Source: REEB95 sp963810055
Lineage (GTDB): Bacteria; Pseudomonadota; Alphaproteobacteria; ATCC43930; CGMCC-115725
Length of the DNA: 64,000 nt
Direction of reading: 5' to 3'
NCBI GenBank assembly: GCA_963810055.1
Contig: CAWEME010000028.1
Location: 3,153 to 67,152, forward strand
Below the pieces are notes generated by a model. It worked only from the letters and a program-made list of their open reading frames with translations, ran no database searches and had not been told where the DNA came from. The translations under genes were made by a program, and so were the position numbers. This document shows, piece after piece, positions 1-8,614 of the stretch (position 1 is the stretch's first letter; every line of letters starts with the position of its first letter).

Positions 1-404
1 CGGCCGATCCCAGGGTCAAGATTCCCAGGGATCTATTCGAGCCCAAATTCGTGAATTGGGAGAATTCGACCATCCGGGGCGCGGGTCTCGAATTCGCATC
101 CATTTTGGTATTTGAATCCGCTTTGGCCCAGGAAATCGATGCCCAATTGGTGAAGAAAGCACCAATTCAGGGGATTACTCCAAAACGCGGGCCTCCGTCA
201 TCGCAGCAAGCCATCGAAAAGGCCATCCGGTCGCTTATGGATGAAAGGCAGCTACCGAATAGCAAAATGCAAAAAGAGAACATTCCGTTAGTCCAAAACC
301 GTGTGCAGGAATTATATCCCGGCGAATTTCCACATAATCGCGGGCTCGGCGCTGAATCAATTCGGAAGGTTTTGGCGAATTTGATTCCCCGCCCGAAGAA
401 TTAG
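1..404 (+). CDS. Hypothetical protein, 5'-truncated by window edge
   Basis: The frame (codons from base 3) is open from the left edge to a TAG at 402-404, so the true start lies outside the window; the GTG at 51 is only the first internal start. The visible part is about 133 residues, polar and charged, with no membrane segment. I recognise no family. It lies 110 bp upstream of a 63-residue ORF and then a large serine recombinase in the same direction, so it is probably accessory cargo of the same mobile segment. Function unknown. Confidence 0.6.
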   Translation, partial: ADPRVKIPRDLFEPKFVNWENSTIRGAGLEFASILVFESALAQEIDAQLVKKAPIQGITPKRGPPSSQQAIEKAIRSLMDERQLPNSKMQKENIPLVQNRVQELYPGEFPHNRGLGAESIRKVLANLIPRPKN

Positions 405-513
405 GTAATTTCCCAAAACCAAAACGGGTTTGTTTTGTGTGGAACGGCTAGAGCCCGATTAATCCGCAAAGGCATCCTGGTGGCAGAGCTGAGAGCTCGC
501 ACGAGGATTTACG

Positions 514-705
514 GTGGCGGACGACGGGCCGATTTCGATTGCCCGGCAATTGCCGGATGCAGCAGGTGACGGGGGCAAAGGCGCTGCCAAGCCGCTTGAT
601 CCCCGCATCTTGGAGATCGCGCGCGAGATCGGTCGGATGATTGCGCGCGAGCAGTTCAAGGCACTTACGCTGGAGTACGAAAATAGGCATATGCTGAAGC
701 CTTAG
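514..705 (+). CDS. Small conserved-type protein upstream of recombinase
   Basis: A 63-residue protein with a GTG start preceded by a weak AGGA about 10 nt upstream. It has an acidic, Gly/Ala-rich N-terminus and an amphipathic helix around residues 32-55 (EIAREIGRMIAREQF) that could contact DNA or a protein partner. It ends 57 bp before the serine recombinase on the same strand, a position where small accessory ORFs are commonly found beside recombinases of this type in alphaproteobacteria. No enzymatic motif is visible. The link to recombination is inferred from context only. Confidence 0.6.
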   Translation: MADDGPISIARQLPDAAGDGGKGAAKPLDPRILEIAREIGRMIAREQFKALTLEYENRHMLKP

Positions 706-761
706 CCCATTGTGAATCGATGGGCCGGGAGCTAACGTTTCTCTGCTAGGAGGCCTGATCG

Positions 762-2603
762 ATGATCCGCGTCGCTCTTTATGCCCGCTATTCCTCTGAC
801 AACCAGCGGGACGCCTCAATCGAGGATCAGCTGCGCCTCTGCCGCCTCTATGCCGAGAAGCAGGGCTGGCACATCTTCAAGAGCTACAGCGACCGCGCGG
901 TTTCCGGGGCGAGTCTAATACGGCCGGGTATTCAAGCCCTTCATGCCGATGCTCTGCACGGCAATTTCGACATGGTGCTGGCCGAAGCGCTTGACCGTAT
1001 CAGTCGCGACCAGGAAGACGTAGCCGGGCTCTACAAGCGCCTGACCTTCGCTGGCATCAAGATCGTCACGCTATCCGAAGGCGAGATTACGCACCTTCAT
1101 GTCGGCCTCAAGGGTACCATGAATGCCCTTTTCCTCAAGGATTTAGCGGACAAGACCCGACGGGGCCTTCGGGGCAGGGTGGAGCAGGGGAAGGCCGGCG
1201 GAGGCCTTTGTTATGGCTATCGGGTCTTAACAAAGGTCGATTCCAGGGGCGAGCCGGTCCATGGCGAGCGGGCAATTGAGCCAACGGAAGCTGCGGCCGT
1301 ACAGCGGATATTCCAGGAATTCGCGGCCGGCAAGAGCCCGCGGGCAATTGCGATCGATTTGAACCGCGAGGGTATCCCCGGACCTGGCGGGCGGTCATGG
1401 TCGCAAGGCACGATCCGGGGCCATGCCTGCCGTGGCAATGGTGTCATCAATAATGAGCTCTATATCGGCCGTCTGGTCTGGAACCGGCAGCGATTCCTCA
1501 AGGACCCCAATACCGGCAAGCGTGTCTCCCGGCCGAATCCGGCAGCGGAGTGGATCAGGACCGATGTTCCGGGGCTTCGCATCATCGATGATGCCCTATG
1601 GCAATCGGCCAAGGACCGACAGGCCGAATTGGCAATACTGTTTGAGCCGACGCTCAAAGGTGTCCGGGCAGCCAGGGCGGCCAGGATCAATCAAGCGCGC
1701 CGGCCGGCATTCCTGCTTTCGGGCCTTCTCACCTGCGGTTGCTGTCGCGGGAAATTCGGAATCGTGGTCAATGACCGCTACGGCTGCATCAACCACTTTC
1801 GGCGTGGCAGTTGCGATAACGGCCGCACCATTCGCCGCGATGCGATCGAGGCCCGGGCACTTACCGGCCTGACGGATAAATTGGTTTCGCCTGAGGCCGT
1901 GTCAGAGGCGGTACGCGCCTATCATGAGCAAAAGAACCGGCTCAATCACGAACGCCGTGCCCAGGCAGGAGCAGAACGACAGGCGCTCGGCAAGATCGAA
2001 CGCGCCATCAAGGGCATCATGGCGGCCATCGAGGATGGCCTGTACCGGCCATCTATGAAGGCCCGCATGTCCGAGCTCGAACAGCAGAAGGCCGACCTCG
2101 AAGCCCGCCTGCGTGAAGCCCCGGCGGATATACCCGATGTGAACCCGAATGTTGCCGAGGTATACCGGCGCAATGTTATAGGCCTCGCTACAGCGCTTAA
2201 GGACCCCGATTCCGGTAGGAAGGCAGCAGCCATGATCCGCTCCCTCATTGGCGAGGTCGTAATGACGCCTGGTGCCAAGCGTGGCGAGATCAAAGCCATC
2301 CTACGCGGCGAATTGCTGGCAATCCTCAATATTGTCGCTGACAAAGTCGAAATATCACCAATAGCATCCCGAGTTATAACAAACACGGCAGCGAGCCCCC
2401 GCAACCAATCAAAACTCAATTCAATCAAAGCACGCTCGACGAGGTTGAGCCGACAGCCGGCCGCGTTCGCGTCGTGCGTGTCAATGAGACGGGTCGTTAC
2501 AGCACTCCTTCGTGTTTTGGTTCAAAAACCGCGCGGGAACGCCGGTTTTTTGCTCCTGGCGCCGGGTCGAGGCTTGGCCTATGATTTTGGAAACCGCGCA
2601 TAA
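762..2603 (+). CDS. Large serine recombinase (site-specific integrase)
   Basis: 613 residues. The resolvase N-terminal domain covers roughly residues 3-150 with the catalytic serine in YARYSSDNQ (about Ser11) and the ALDRISRDQ motif. A recombinase DNA-binding domain follows (about 170-290), then a zinc ribbon (CGCCRGKFG...CINH...SCDN, about 325-360) and a coiled coil (about 390-450). Enzymes of this family catalyse serine-mediated integration or excision between attachment sites. The ATG at 762 follows AGGAGG. The last 70-75 residues, after about position 2370, look unlike a recombinase tail and read through a terminator hairpin at 2524-2551, so the native C-terminus may end earlier or the gene may be fused to flanking DNA at an insertion junction. 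Confidence 0.9.
   Translation: MIRVALYARYSSDNQRDASIEDQLRLCRLYAEKQGWHIFKSYSDRAVSGASLIRPGIQALHADALHGNFDMVLAEALDRISRDQEDVAGLYKRLTFAGIKIVTLSEGEITHLHVGLKGTMNALFLKDLADKTRRGLRGRVEQGKAGGGLCYGYRVLTKVDSRGEPVHGERAIEPTEAAAVQRIFQEFAAGKSPRAIAIDLNREGIPGPGGRSWSQGTIRGHACRGNGVINNELYIGRLVWNRQRFLKDPNTGKRVSRPNPAAEWIRTDVPGLRIIDDALWQSAKDRQAELAILFEPTLKGVRAARAARINQARRPAFLLSGLLTCGCCRGKFGIVVNDRYGCINHFRRGSCDNGRTIRRDAIEARALTGLTDKLVSPEAVSEAVRAYHEQKNRLNHERRAQAGAERQALGKIERAIKGIMAAIEDGLYRPSMKARMSELEQQKADLEARLREAPADIPDVNPNVAEVYRRNVIGLATALKDPDSGRKAAAMIRSLIGEVVMTPGAKRGEIKAILRGELLAILNIVADKVEISPIASRVITNTAASPRNQSKLNSIKARSTRLSRQPAAFASCVSMRRVVTALLRVLVQKPRGNAGFLLLAPGRGLAYDFGNRA
2524..2551. terminator. Intrinsic terminator hairpin inside the recombinase ORF tail
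   Basis: AAAAACCG (2524-2531) pairs perfectly with CGGTTTTT (2543-2550) across an 11-nt loop, with T-rich sequence on the 3' side and A-rich on the 5' side, so it could stop transcription in both directions. It lies inside the nominal C-terminal coding part of the recombinase and 85 bp before the MFS gene. Confidence 0.6.
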
Positions 2604-2636
2604 GCCGGATTTCGTCATCAAGGAGGGGGGGCCAAG

Positions 2637-3869
2637 ATGATCGATTGGTATAGCGAATTGGGCACGTCGGAGCGGCGCACTTTCTGGGCCTGTTTCGGCG
2701 GCTGGGCGCTCGACGCGTTCGACGTCCAGATCTACAGCTTCGTCGTGCCGGCGCTGATCGCGCTGTGGGGCATTACCAACGCACAGGCCGGGCTGCTGGC
2801 GACCAGCGCGCTGGTCATCTCGGCGTTCGGCGGTTGGGTCGCCGGCATGCTCGCCGATCGCATCGGCCGCGCCAAGCTGCTGATGATCATGGTCGGCTGG
2901 TTCGCATTCTTCACCTTCCTCTCCGGCTTCACCAACAGCTTCGAACAGCTGTTGGTTGTGCGCGGCTTCCAGGGCTTCGGCTTCGGCGGCGAATGGGCGG
3001 CGGGCTCCGTGCTGATGGGCGAGGTGATCCGCGCCAAGCATCGCGGCAAGGCGGTCGGCACGGTGCAGAGCGCCTGGGCCTGGGGCTGGGCCGCGGCGGC
3101 GATCCTTGCCACCATCATCTTCCAGGTCTTGCCGCAGGAGATCGCGTGGCGCGCGATGTTCTTCGCCGGGATACTGCCCGCACTGCTCATCTTCTACATC
3201 CGTTCGCGCGTGCCCGAGCCCGCGATCTTCAAGCAGGCGACGGCGGCGCCGGCCGCCGCGCGTCGCGGCACGTTGGAGATTTTCGGCGCGGACCTGCTGT
3301 GGACCACGGTCCTCGGCGCGATACTGACCACCGGCGCGCAAGGCGGCTACTACGCCATCACCACCTTCCTGCCGACCTTCCTGCGCACCCAACGCCACCT
3401 CACGGTGATGGGAACCGGCGGCTATCTCGCCGTCATCATCATCGGCTCATGGCTCGGTTACATCGTCAGCGCGTATCTCAACGACGCGATCGGGCGGCGG
3501 AAGAACTTCTTCATTTTCGCCATCGGCTCGCTGTTGATCGTGGTGGCATATACCCAGGCCGACATCTCGGATTCGATGATGCTGGCGCTGGGCTTCCCGT
3601 TGGGCTTCTTCGCCTCGGGCATTTTCAGCGGCATGGGGCCGGTGCTGACCGAGCTGTTCCCGACCACCGTGCGCGGCGCGGGACAGGGTTTCTGCTACAA
3701 TTTCGGCCGCGGCATCGGCGCGTTCTTCCCCACGCTGGTGGGCATGCTGTCGGCCAGCGTGCCGCTGGGAACCGCCATCGGCATCTTCGCGGCGGTGGCT
3801 TATGCCATCGTCATCGTCGCGGCGATGATGCTGCCGGAGACGCGCGGACGCGAGCTGCTGGCGAATTGA
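2637..3869 (+). CDS. MFS transporter, probable organic/aromatic acid:H+ symporter
   Basis: 410 residues with the expected pattern of about 12 hydrophobic segments. The cytoplasmic motif A is visible between TM2 and TM3 (GWVAGMLADRIGRAK, about residues 61-75) and a related repeat in the second half (SAYLNDAIGRRKN). The N-terminal WALDAFDVQ is typical of the AAHS/metabolite:H+ symporter group, which imports organic acids such as benzoate or protocatechuate derivatives. ATG at 2637 follows a strong AAGGAGGGGG. The gene stands alone, so the substrate cannot be told. Inner membrane. Confidence 0.85.
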   Translation: MIDWYSELGTSERRTFWACFGGWALDAFDVQIYSFVVPALIALWGITNAQAGLLATSALVISAFGGWVAGMLADRIGRAKLLMIMVGWFAFFTFLSGFTNSFEQLLVVRGFQGFGFGGEWAAGSVLMGEVIRAKHRGKAVGTVQSAWAWGWAAAAILATIIFQVLPQEIAWRAMFFAGILPALLIFYIRSRVPEPAIFKQATAAPAAARRGTLEIFGADLLWTTVLGAILTTGAQGGYYAITTFLPTFLRTQRHLTVMGTGGYLAVIIIGSWLGYIVSAYLNDAIGRRKNFFIFAIGSLLIVVAYTQADISDSMMLALGFPLGFFASGIFSGMGPVLTELFPTTVRGAGQGFCYNFGRGIGAFFPTLVGMLSASVPLGTAIGIFAAVAYAIVIVAAMMLPETRGRELLAN

Positions 3870-3972
3870 GCGGGAGGCGGCCTAACGCGCCGCCGCAGCG
3901 CCACCATCGGCGCGGTTGTGCTGCTCATCGTCATCAAGACGATCAAGCAGGCAGGGGGTATTGGCCGCTTGC

Positions 3973-4665
3973 TCAAAAATTCTCGCGCCAGGGCCTGAGT
4001 TCGATCTCCCAGGCCCAGGCGCTGCGATGCTGGCGGTGGAGTTCGAGATATGTCCGCGCGATGGCGTCGGGCTCGAGCATGCCGTCCTCGCCGCGTTCGG
4101 TGGCGCGCGGATCCTTCTCCCGCCGGATGCCGCCGTCGATCACCACATGGGCGACGTGGATGTTCTGCGGCTGCAGCTCGCGCGCCAGGCTTTGTGCCAG
4201 GCCGCGTAGCGCGAATTTTCCCATGGCAAAAGGCGAGGAGCGGGCATAGCCCTTGACGCTGGCCGAAGCGCCGGTGAACAGGATGGTGCCGTGGCCGCGC
4301 GCCAGCATGGCCTTCGCCGCCAGCTGCGCCACCAGGAAGCCGCCATAGGCCGAGGCCATTAGAGTCTTAAACACCTCTTCGGGGTCGATCTCGGTGATCG
4401 CGCCGCGCGTGCGGTAGCCGGCGTTGTAGACGACGATGTCGGGAGGGCCGATCTCCCGGGCGAAGGAAGCGAACAGCCTGTCGACGTCTTCCCGCTTGGT
4501 CGCGTCGCATGCATAGCCGCTTGCGCCGGTTTCCTTCAGGAGCGGATCGAGTTTCTTGGCATCGCGGGCCGCCAGCGCCACGCGCATGCCTTCCTTGGCG
4601 AAGAGCCGCGCCAGCGCGGCGCTCAACCCGCTGCCGGCACCGACAATAAGCGCGGCCTCGGCCAA
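3973..4665 (-). CDS. SDR-family oxidoreductase-like protein lacking the catalytic Tyr
   Basis: 230 residues with a Rossmann NAD(P)-binding motif GAGSGLSAALA near the N-terminus, the structural YNAG motif near residue 84, and a conserved Ser in the FTGASAS segment. Where classical SDRs have YxxxK this protein has FAMGK, so Lys is kept but the catalytic Tyr is Phe. I recall homologues with the same FAM(A/G)K signature, so this may be a subfamily trait rather than a mutation. Dehydrogenase activity is therefore uncertain. Convergent with the MFS gene; ends 6 bp before the downstream start of the cold-shock-like gene's 3' end. Confidence 0.8.
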   Translation of the reverse strand: MAEAALIVGAGSGLSAALARLFAKEGMRVALAARDAKKLDPLLKETGASGYACDATKREDVDRLFASFAREIGPPDIVVYNAGYRTRGAITEIDPEEVFKTLMASAYGGFLVAQLAAKAMLARGHGTILFTGASASVKGYARSSPFAMGKFALRGLAQSLARELQPQNIHVAHVVIDGGIRREKDPRATERGEDGMLEPDAIARTYLELHRQHRSAWAWEIELRPWRENF

Positions 4666-4671
4666 ATCCGT

Positions 4672-5373
4672 CTAGCGCGAGCGATTGGGCAGAAGCTGCT
4701 CGGCCGCGTCGCGCGCCGCATGGCGTTTCAACGCCTCGCGTTTCAGCTCGACCACGACCGGTTTCTGCTGCCGCGCGCGCACCACGCCGGAACTGACATG
4801 GGCGTCCACGCCTGCGGCACGCAGTTTCAGCTCCAGCAATTGGGGGGCCTCGGGCTTGCCGGCAAGCCGGGCCTCGACCTCCTGTCCCTTGAACAGGCGG
4901 GTGATATTGGATTGCGCCAGGAGTTGCGGCTCGACCGCGACATCGCCGCCAACGCCCTGGAGCCGGAGTCCGCCACGCCGCGTCTGCGGATCGAACCAGC
5001 GCACCACGCCGCGCACGACGCCGTCGAGCGAAGGGGTAGGGGCGGGCGCGGCTTCGACCGTTTCCTTGATTTCTGCGCGGCGCAACAGCGTGGGCGCGGG
5101 AGAAACGACCGGCACGGTCTCGACGACCGGCGCCGCGACCGGTGACACCGTTTCGCGTGGCTTGCGGCCGCGCCGTTTCGGAGACACCACAGGCGCAATT
5201 TTGATCGCCAGCTTATCCTTGGAGGATTCGGGCCGGCCGCGCGGACGATCGATGTTCGACAAGGTACGGTGGACTTGGTCGATCAGATCGGGGATTTCGT
5301 CGCGCGTGGTGGCGCGATTGGCGAGAAGCTTGGCAATCATGCGGGCGGTACGCGCCGTCGATGACATCATCAT
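4672..5373 (-). CDS. MucR-like N-terminus joined to a cold-shock-like domain (putative regulator)
   Basis: About 233 residues from the first of three consecutive ATGs; AAGAGG lies immediately upstream, so the third ATG (5367) has the best spacing. An in-frame start at 5481 is also possible. Residues about 10-35 (IAKLLANRATTRDEIPDLI then DQVHRTL) resemble the N-terminus of MucR/Ros regulators, but no C2H2 zinc finger follows. After a Pro/Val-rich linker with a basic RRGRKPR stretch, residues about 118-168 (VVRGVVRWFDPQTRRGGLRL onward) resemble a divergent cold-shock (CSD/OB) fold. A nucleic-acid-binding role is inferred from these similarities. Confidence 0.65.
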   Translation of the reverse strand: MMMSSTARTARMIAKLLANRATTRDEIPDLIDQVHRTLSNIDRPRGRPESSKDKLAIKIAPVVSPKRRGRKPRETVSPVAAPVVETVPVVSPAPTLLRRAEIKETVEAAPAPTPSLDGVVRGVVRWFDPQTRRGGLRLQGVGGDVAVEPQLLAQSNITRLFKGQEVEARLAGKPEAPQLLELKLRAAGVDAHVSSGVVRARQQKPVVVELKREALKRHAARDAAEQLLPNRSR

Positions 5374-5541
5374 CCTCTTATGAACCGTTTGCGCTTTGGC
5401 GTTCGCTGGGGCCGCGACACGAGCGGGTCCAGCGATGGACGTGCGGGGTGAAACCAATATGCCTTCCGTCCGAGGTGGCACTCCTTCATATCACGTCGGC
5501 ACGGTTTGGCAAGGGAGCATGGTTGACGGAGGAAGAATTTG

Positions 5542-5742
5542 GTGGATAATTTCATGTACAGTTCGATCATGCCGATGTCGACACGCAACTTGTGGCGCGA
5601 TTTTCCGGGCGTCGCCGCCATATCGGTAGGCGCGTTCGTTTTGTGGTTGTTGCTCGCGCCCGCTCTCGATGCCGCGGTCGCGGTCGAAGGCCTGATTCTT
5701 GCCGCCGCCGTCGCCGTCTGGTCGCGTCTCGCCGATCTCTGA
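5542..5742 (+). CDS. Small two-helix membrane protein
   Basis: 66 residues from GTG 5542 (GGAGGA at 5528-5533 gives 8-nt spacing; an in-frame TTG lies at 5539). Two hydrophobic stretches are visible, AAISVGAFVLWLLLAPALD and AVAVEGLILAAAVAVW, which would form a hairpin in the inner membrane. It is divergent from the MucR/cold-shock-like gene. No family recognised; coding status rests on the ribosome-binding site and hydrophobic pattern. Confidence 0.5.
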   Translation: MDNFMYSSIMPMSTRNLWRDFPGVAAISVGAFVLWLLLAPALDAAVAVEGLILAAAVAVWSRLADL

Positions 5743-5872
5743 ACCTGTCTCGTGATCTTCTGGACGGCCATGCGGGCGCGGCAAGATCGCCATTCGCGCC
5801 GCGCGTTTGACAGCCTTACCGCAAGATGATACCAGCGGCCAAAGACGAATCGCGTGTGGAGGTTTTCGACTG

Positions 5873-6688
5873 ATGTCGCGCATCTCGATCGGCGATTGTC
5901 GGCTCTATTACGAGCGCCAAGGCGCCGGCTTCCCCGTGCTGTTTGTCACCGGCCTGGGGGGCAATGCCAGTCATTGGCGCGAGCAAGTGCCGGTCTTCGC
6001 CAGATCCTTCGATACCATCACCTTCGATCATCGCGGCATCGGCCAAAGCGATCATGACAAGATCGCCTACTCCGTCGACAAGATGGCGGCCGACGCGATT
6101 GCGCTATTGGACGCGCTCGGCATCGAAAAGGCGCATGTAATCGGCCATTCGACCGGCGGCGCCATCGCCCAGATTCTGGCGTTGGACCATCCCCGGCGCC
6201 TCGCCAGCATCGTCATCGCCTCAAGTTGGACCAAGGCTGATGCCTATTTCCGCCGCTTGTTCGCGCTCCGGCGTGAAACCTTGGCACGGCTGGGGCCCGC
6301 AAGTTACGTGCAGGCAAGTTCGCTGTTCCTCTATCCAAGCTTCTACATCGCCCGCAACAACGAGAAACTGCGCCAGATCGAGGCGCAGATGCTGGCGAGC
6401 TTCTCGGCGCCGGAGATCACGCTCAGCCGGATCGACGCCATCCTGGCCTTCGACCGCACGGCCGATCTCAGCCGCATCCGCACGCCAACCCTAGTGATGG
6501 CCGCCCAGGACGACCTCATCACACCGGCCTATTTCTCGGAGGAACTGGCCCGCTCGATCCCCGGAGCGGAGGCCAAGTTCCTGGCCCAGGGCGGCCATTT
6601 CTTCAACATCGTCCTGCCGCGCGAGTTCAACCAGGCGGTTATCCCTTTCTTAACCGCCAACACGCCGGCGGCCGGGTCCGGTCGCTAA
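5873..6688 (+). CDS. Alpha/beta-fold hydrolase
   Basis: 271 residues from ATG 5873 (GGAGG upstream); an in-frame ATG at 5807 would add 22 unconserved-looking residues. The oxyanion region VTGLGGNASHW, the nucleophile elbow GHSTGG (Ser about 99), a late acid in AAQDDLITP and the catalytic His in GGHFFN form a complete triad in the usual order. The overall pattern resembles 3-oxoadipate enol-lactonase-like hydrolases, but no aromatic catabolism genes adjoin it, so the substrate is unknown. Cytoplasmic, no signal peptide. Confidence 0.85.
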   Translation: MSRISIGDCRLYYERQGAGFPVLFVTGLGGNASHWREQVPVFARSFDTITFDHRGIGQSDHDKIAYSVDKMAADAIALLDALGIEKAHVIGHSTGGAIAQILALDHPRRLASIVIASSWTKADAYFRRLFALRRETLARLGPASYVQASSLFLYPSFYIARNNEKLRQIEAQMLASFSAPEITLSRIDAILAFDRTADLSRIRTPTLVMAAQDDLITPAYFSEELARSIPGAEAKFLAQGGHFFNIVLPREFNQAVIPFLTANTPAAGSGR

Positions 6689-6773
6689 AATTCGCGACAA
6701 GTGCATGGCGTTTAAGGGTTCCTAAAGTTTTGCCGGGGAAGATGAGGGCGTGCCTCGGTTGACCTCGGGTTTC

Positions 6774-8490
6774 ATGGCGGACAAGACGGATATCGCGGAC
6801 GAAACCGGCCAGGTTCTGGCAGCGCTTTCGGCCGCCGGCGACGTGGCTTATGTCTGGGACGTGGCGAGCGACAGCCTGCGCTGGCACGGCGCGCTCGAAC
6901 TCGCTCGAATTCGATTTCGCCTCGATTTCCGCCGGCGGCGATTTCGCCGCGCGCATCCACGGCGACGACCGCCCGTTGCGCGCGCAACGCCTCGCCGCGC
7001 ATCTCAACCAGAACGCCACCTTCGACTGCGAATATCGCCTGCGCCTCGATAACGGCCACTTCGCCTGGTTCCACGACCGCGGCGCGGCCGAGCCCGGCCC
7101 CTCGTCCAAGTCCGCCAAGCCCCAGCGCGTGCTGGGCGTGCTGCGCCTCATCAGCGGGCGCAAGGCGGCCGAGCAGCGGCTCGAACACCTGGCCAATTAC
7201 GACGAGCTCACCGGCCACTACAACAAGCAGCGGCTGCGCGAGGCGCTCGACCACGTGATCGCGTCGAGCTCGCGCACCGGCGACAGCGGCGCCTATCTCG
7301 CCGTCGGCGTCGACAAGCTCAGCAACATCAACGACGCCTTCGGCTACAAGGCGGCGGATTCGGTCATCATCGAGATCGGCCAGCGGCTCGACCGCTGCCT
7401 CAGGGTGAGCGACGTCATCGGCCGCGTCGGCGGCGACCGCTTCGGCATCGTGCTAGCGGATTGCGCCGAGCAGAACACCGCCATCGCCGCCGAGAAGATC
7501 CTGGCCGCGGTCGGCCAGATGCCGATCGACACCGTCGCCGGCCCGGTCTACGCCACCGTTTCGATCGGCTGCGCGACGTTCCCCGAGCAGGCCAAGACCT
7601 CCTACGACGTCATGACCCGCGCCGAGACCGCGCTAGCCGAGGCCAAGCGCGCCGGCCGCGATTGTTTCGTCACCTACCGCATCACCGAGGAACAGCGAAG
7701 CCGCCACCGTTTCGGCATGGCGCTGGGCGAGCGCGTGCAGCGCGCGCTCAAGGACAACCGCCTGGTTTTCGCCTATCAACCGGTGGTGGCGGGCGACACC
7801 GGCGCCATCGACCATTACGAATGTTTGCTGCGCATGATCGGCGAGGACGGCCAGATGATGCTGGCCGGGGATTTCGTCGCCGCGATCGAGCAGCTGGGAT
7901 TCATCCGCCTGATCGACCGTTACGTGCTGGAGAAGGCGATCGCGGACGTGTCGGACCGGCCTGAGGCGCGGCTCGCCTTCAACATCTCGGGCCTGACCGC
8001 GACCGACCGCCCCTGGCTGCGCGCCATCTCCTCGCTCTTGAAGGGCAAGCCCGAGGTGGCGAGCCGGCTGGTGGTCGAGATCACCGAAACCGCGGCGCTG
8101 CACGACATCGTGGAATCGGCCGCTTTCGTGCGCACGCTGCGCGACCTCGGCTGCCGCGTGGCGCTCGACGATTTCGGCGCGGGCTTCACCTCGCTGCGGC
8201 ACTTGCAGGCCCTATCGGTCGACACCGTCAAGATCGACGGCTCGTTCGTGCGCAACCTGGCGAGCAATCCCGAGAACCAGGTTTTCCTGCGCCACCTGGT
8301 GGGCCTGGCCAAGGGCCTCAACCTTTCCACCGTGGCCGAATGGGTCGAGACCCCCGAGGAGGCGGCGCTCTTGAGGCGCGAGGGCGTCCAGTTCCTGCAA
8401 GGCTATCTCTTCGGCGCGCCCTCGCTCGAAAAGCCCTGGCTCAAGGCGCCGGCCTCGCCGCGCAAGCTGTTGTCGGAAGCGGCGTCTTAA
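6774..8490 (+). CDS. PAS-GGDEF-EAL cyclic-di-GMP protein (one apparent frameshift)
   Basis: The N-terminal part (from ATG 6774; GTG 6750 also possible) starts a PAS-like sensor domain (GDVAYVWDVASDSLRWHG) and moves to the +1 frame near 6895-6910 (SLEFDFASIS...). Together they give about 572 residues: PAS, then GGDEF, then EAL. The GGDEF signature is degenerate (GGDRF), so cyclase activity is doubtful. In the EAL domain the signature reads ECLLR, but NISG, EITET, DDFGAGF, KIDGSF and EWVET are all present, so a c-di-GMP phosphodiesterase is plausible. The shift is probably a 1-bp sequence error, because both sides are well conserved. Confidence 0.85.
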
Positions 8491-8614
8491 AGTCCAAGTC
8501 GGGTTTCGATTGCGCCGCAGATCGAACGCGGCTAAAAATTCCATTAATAAGACTGATTCGGCGTTTCCCGCCCTAAAGCCGATTTAAAATATTTAAACGC
8601 GGCAGGAGGAGTCA

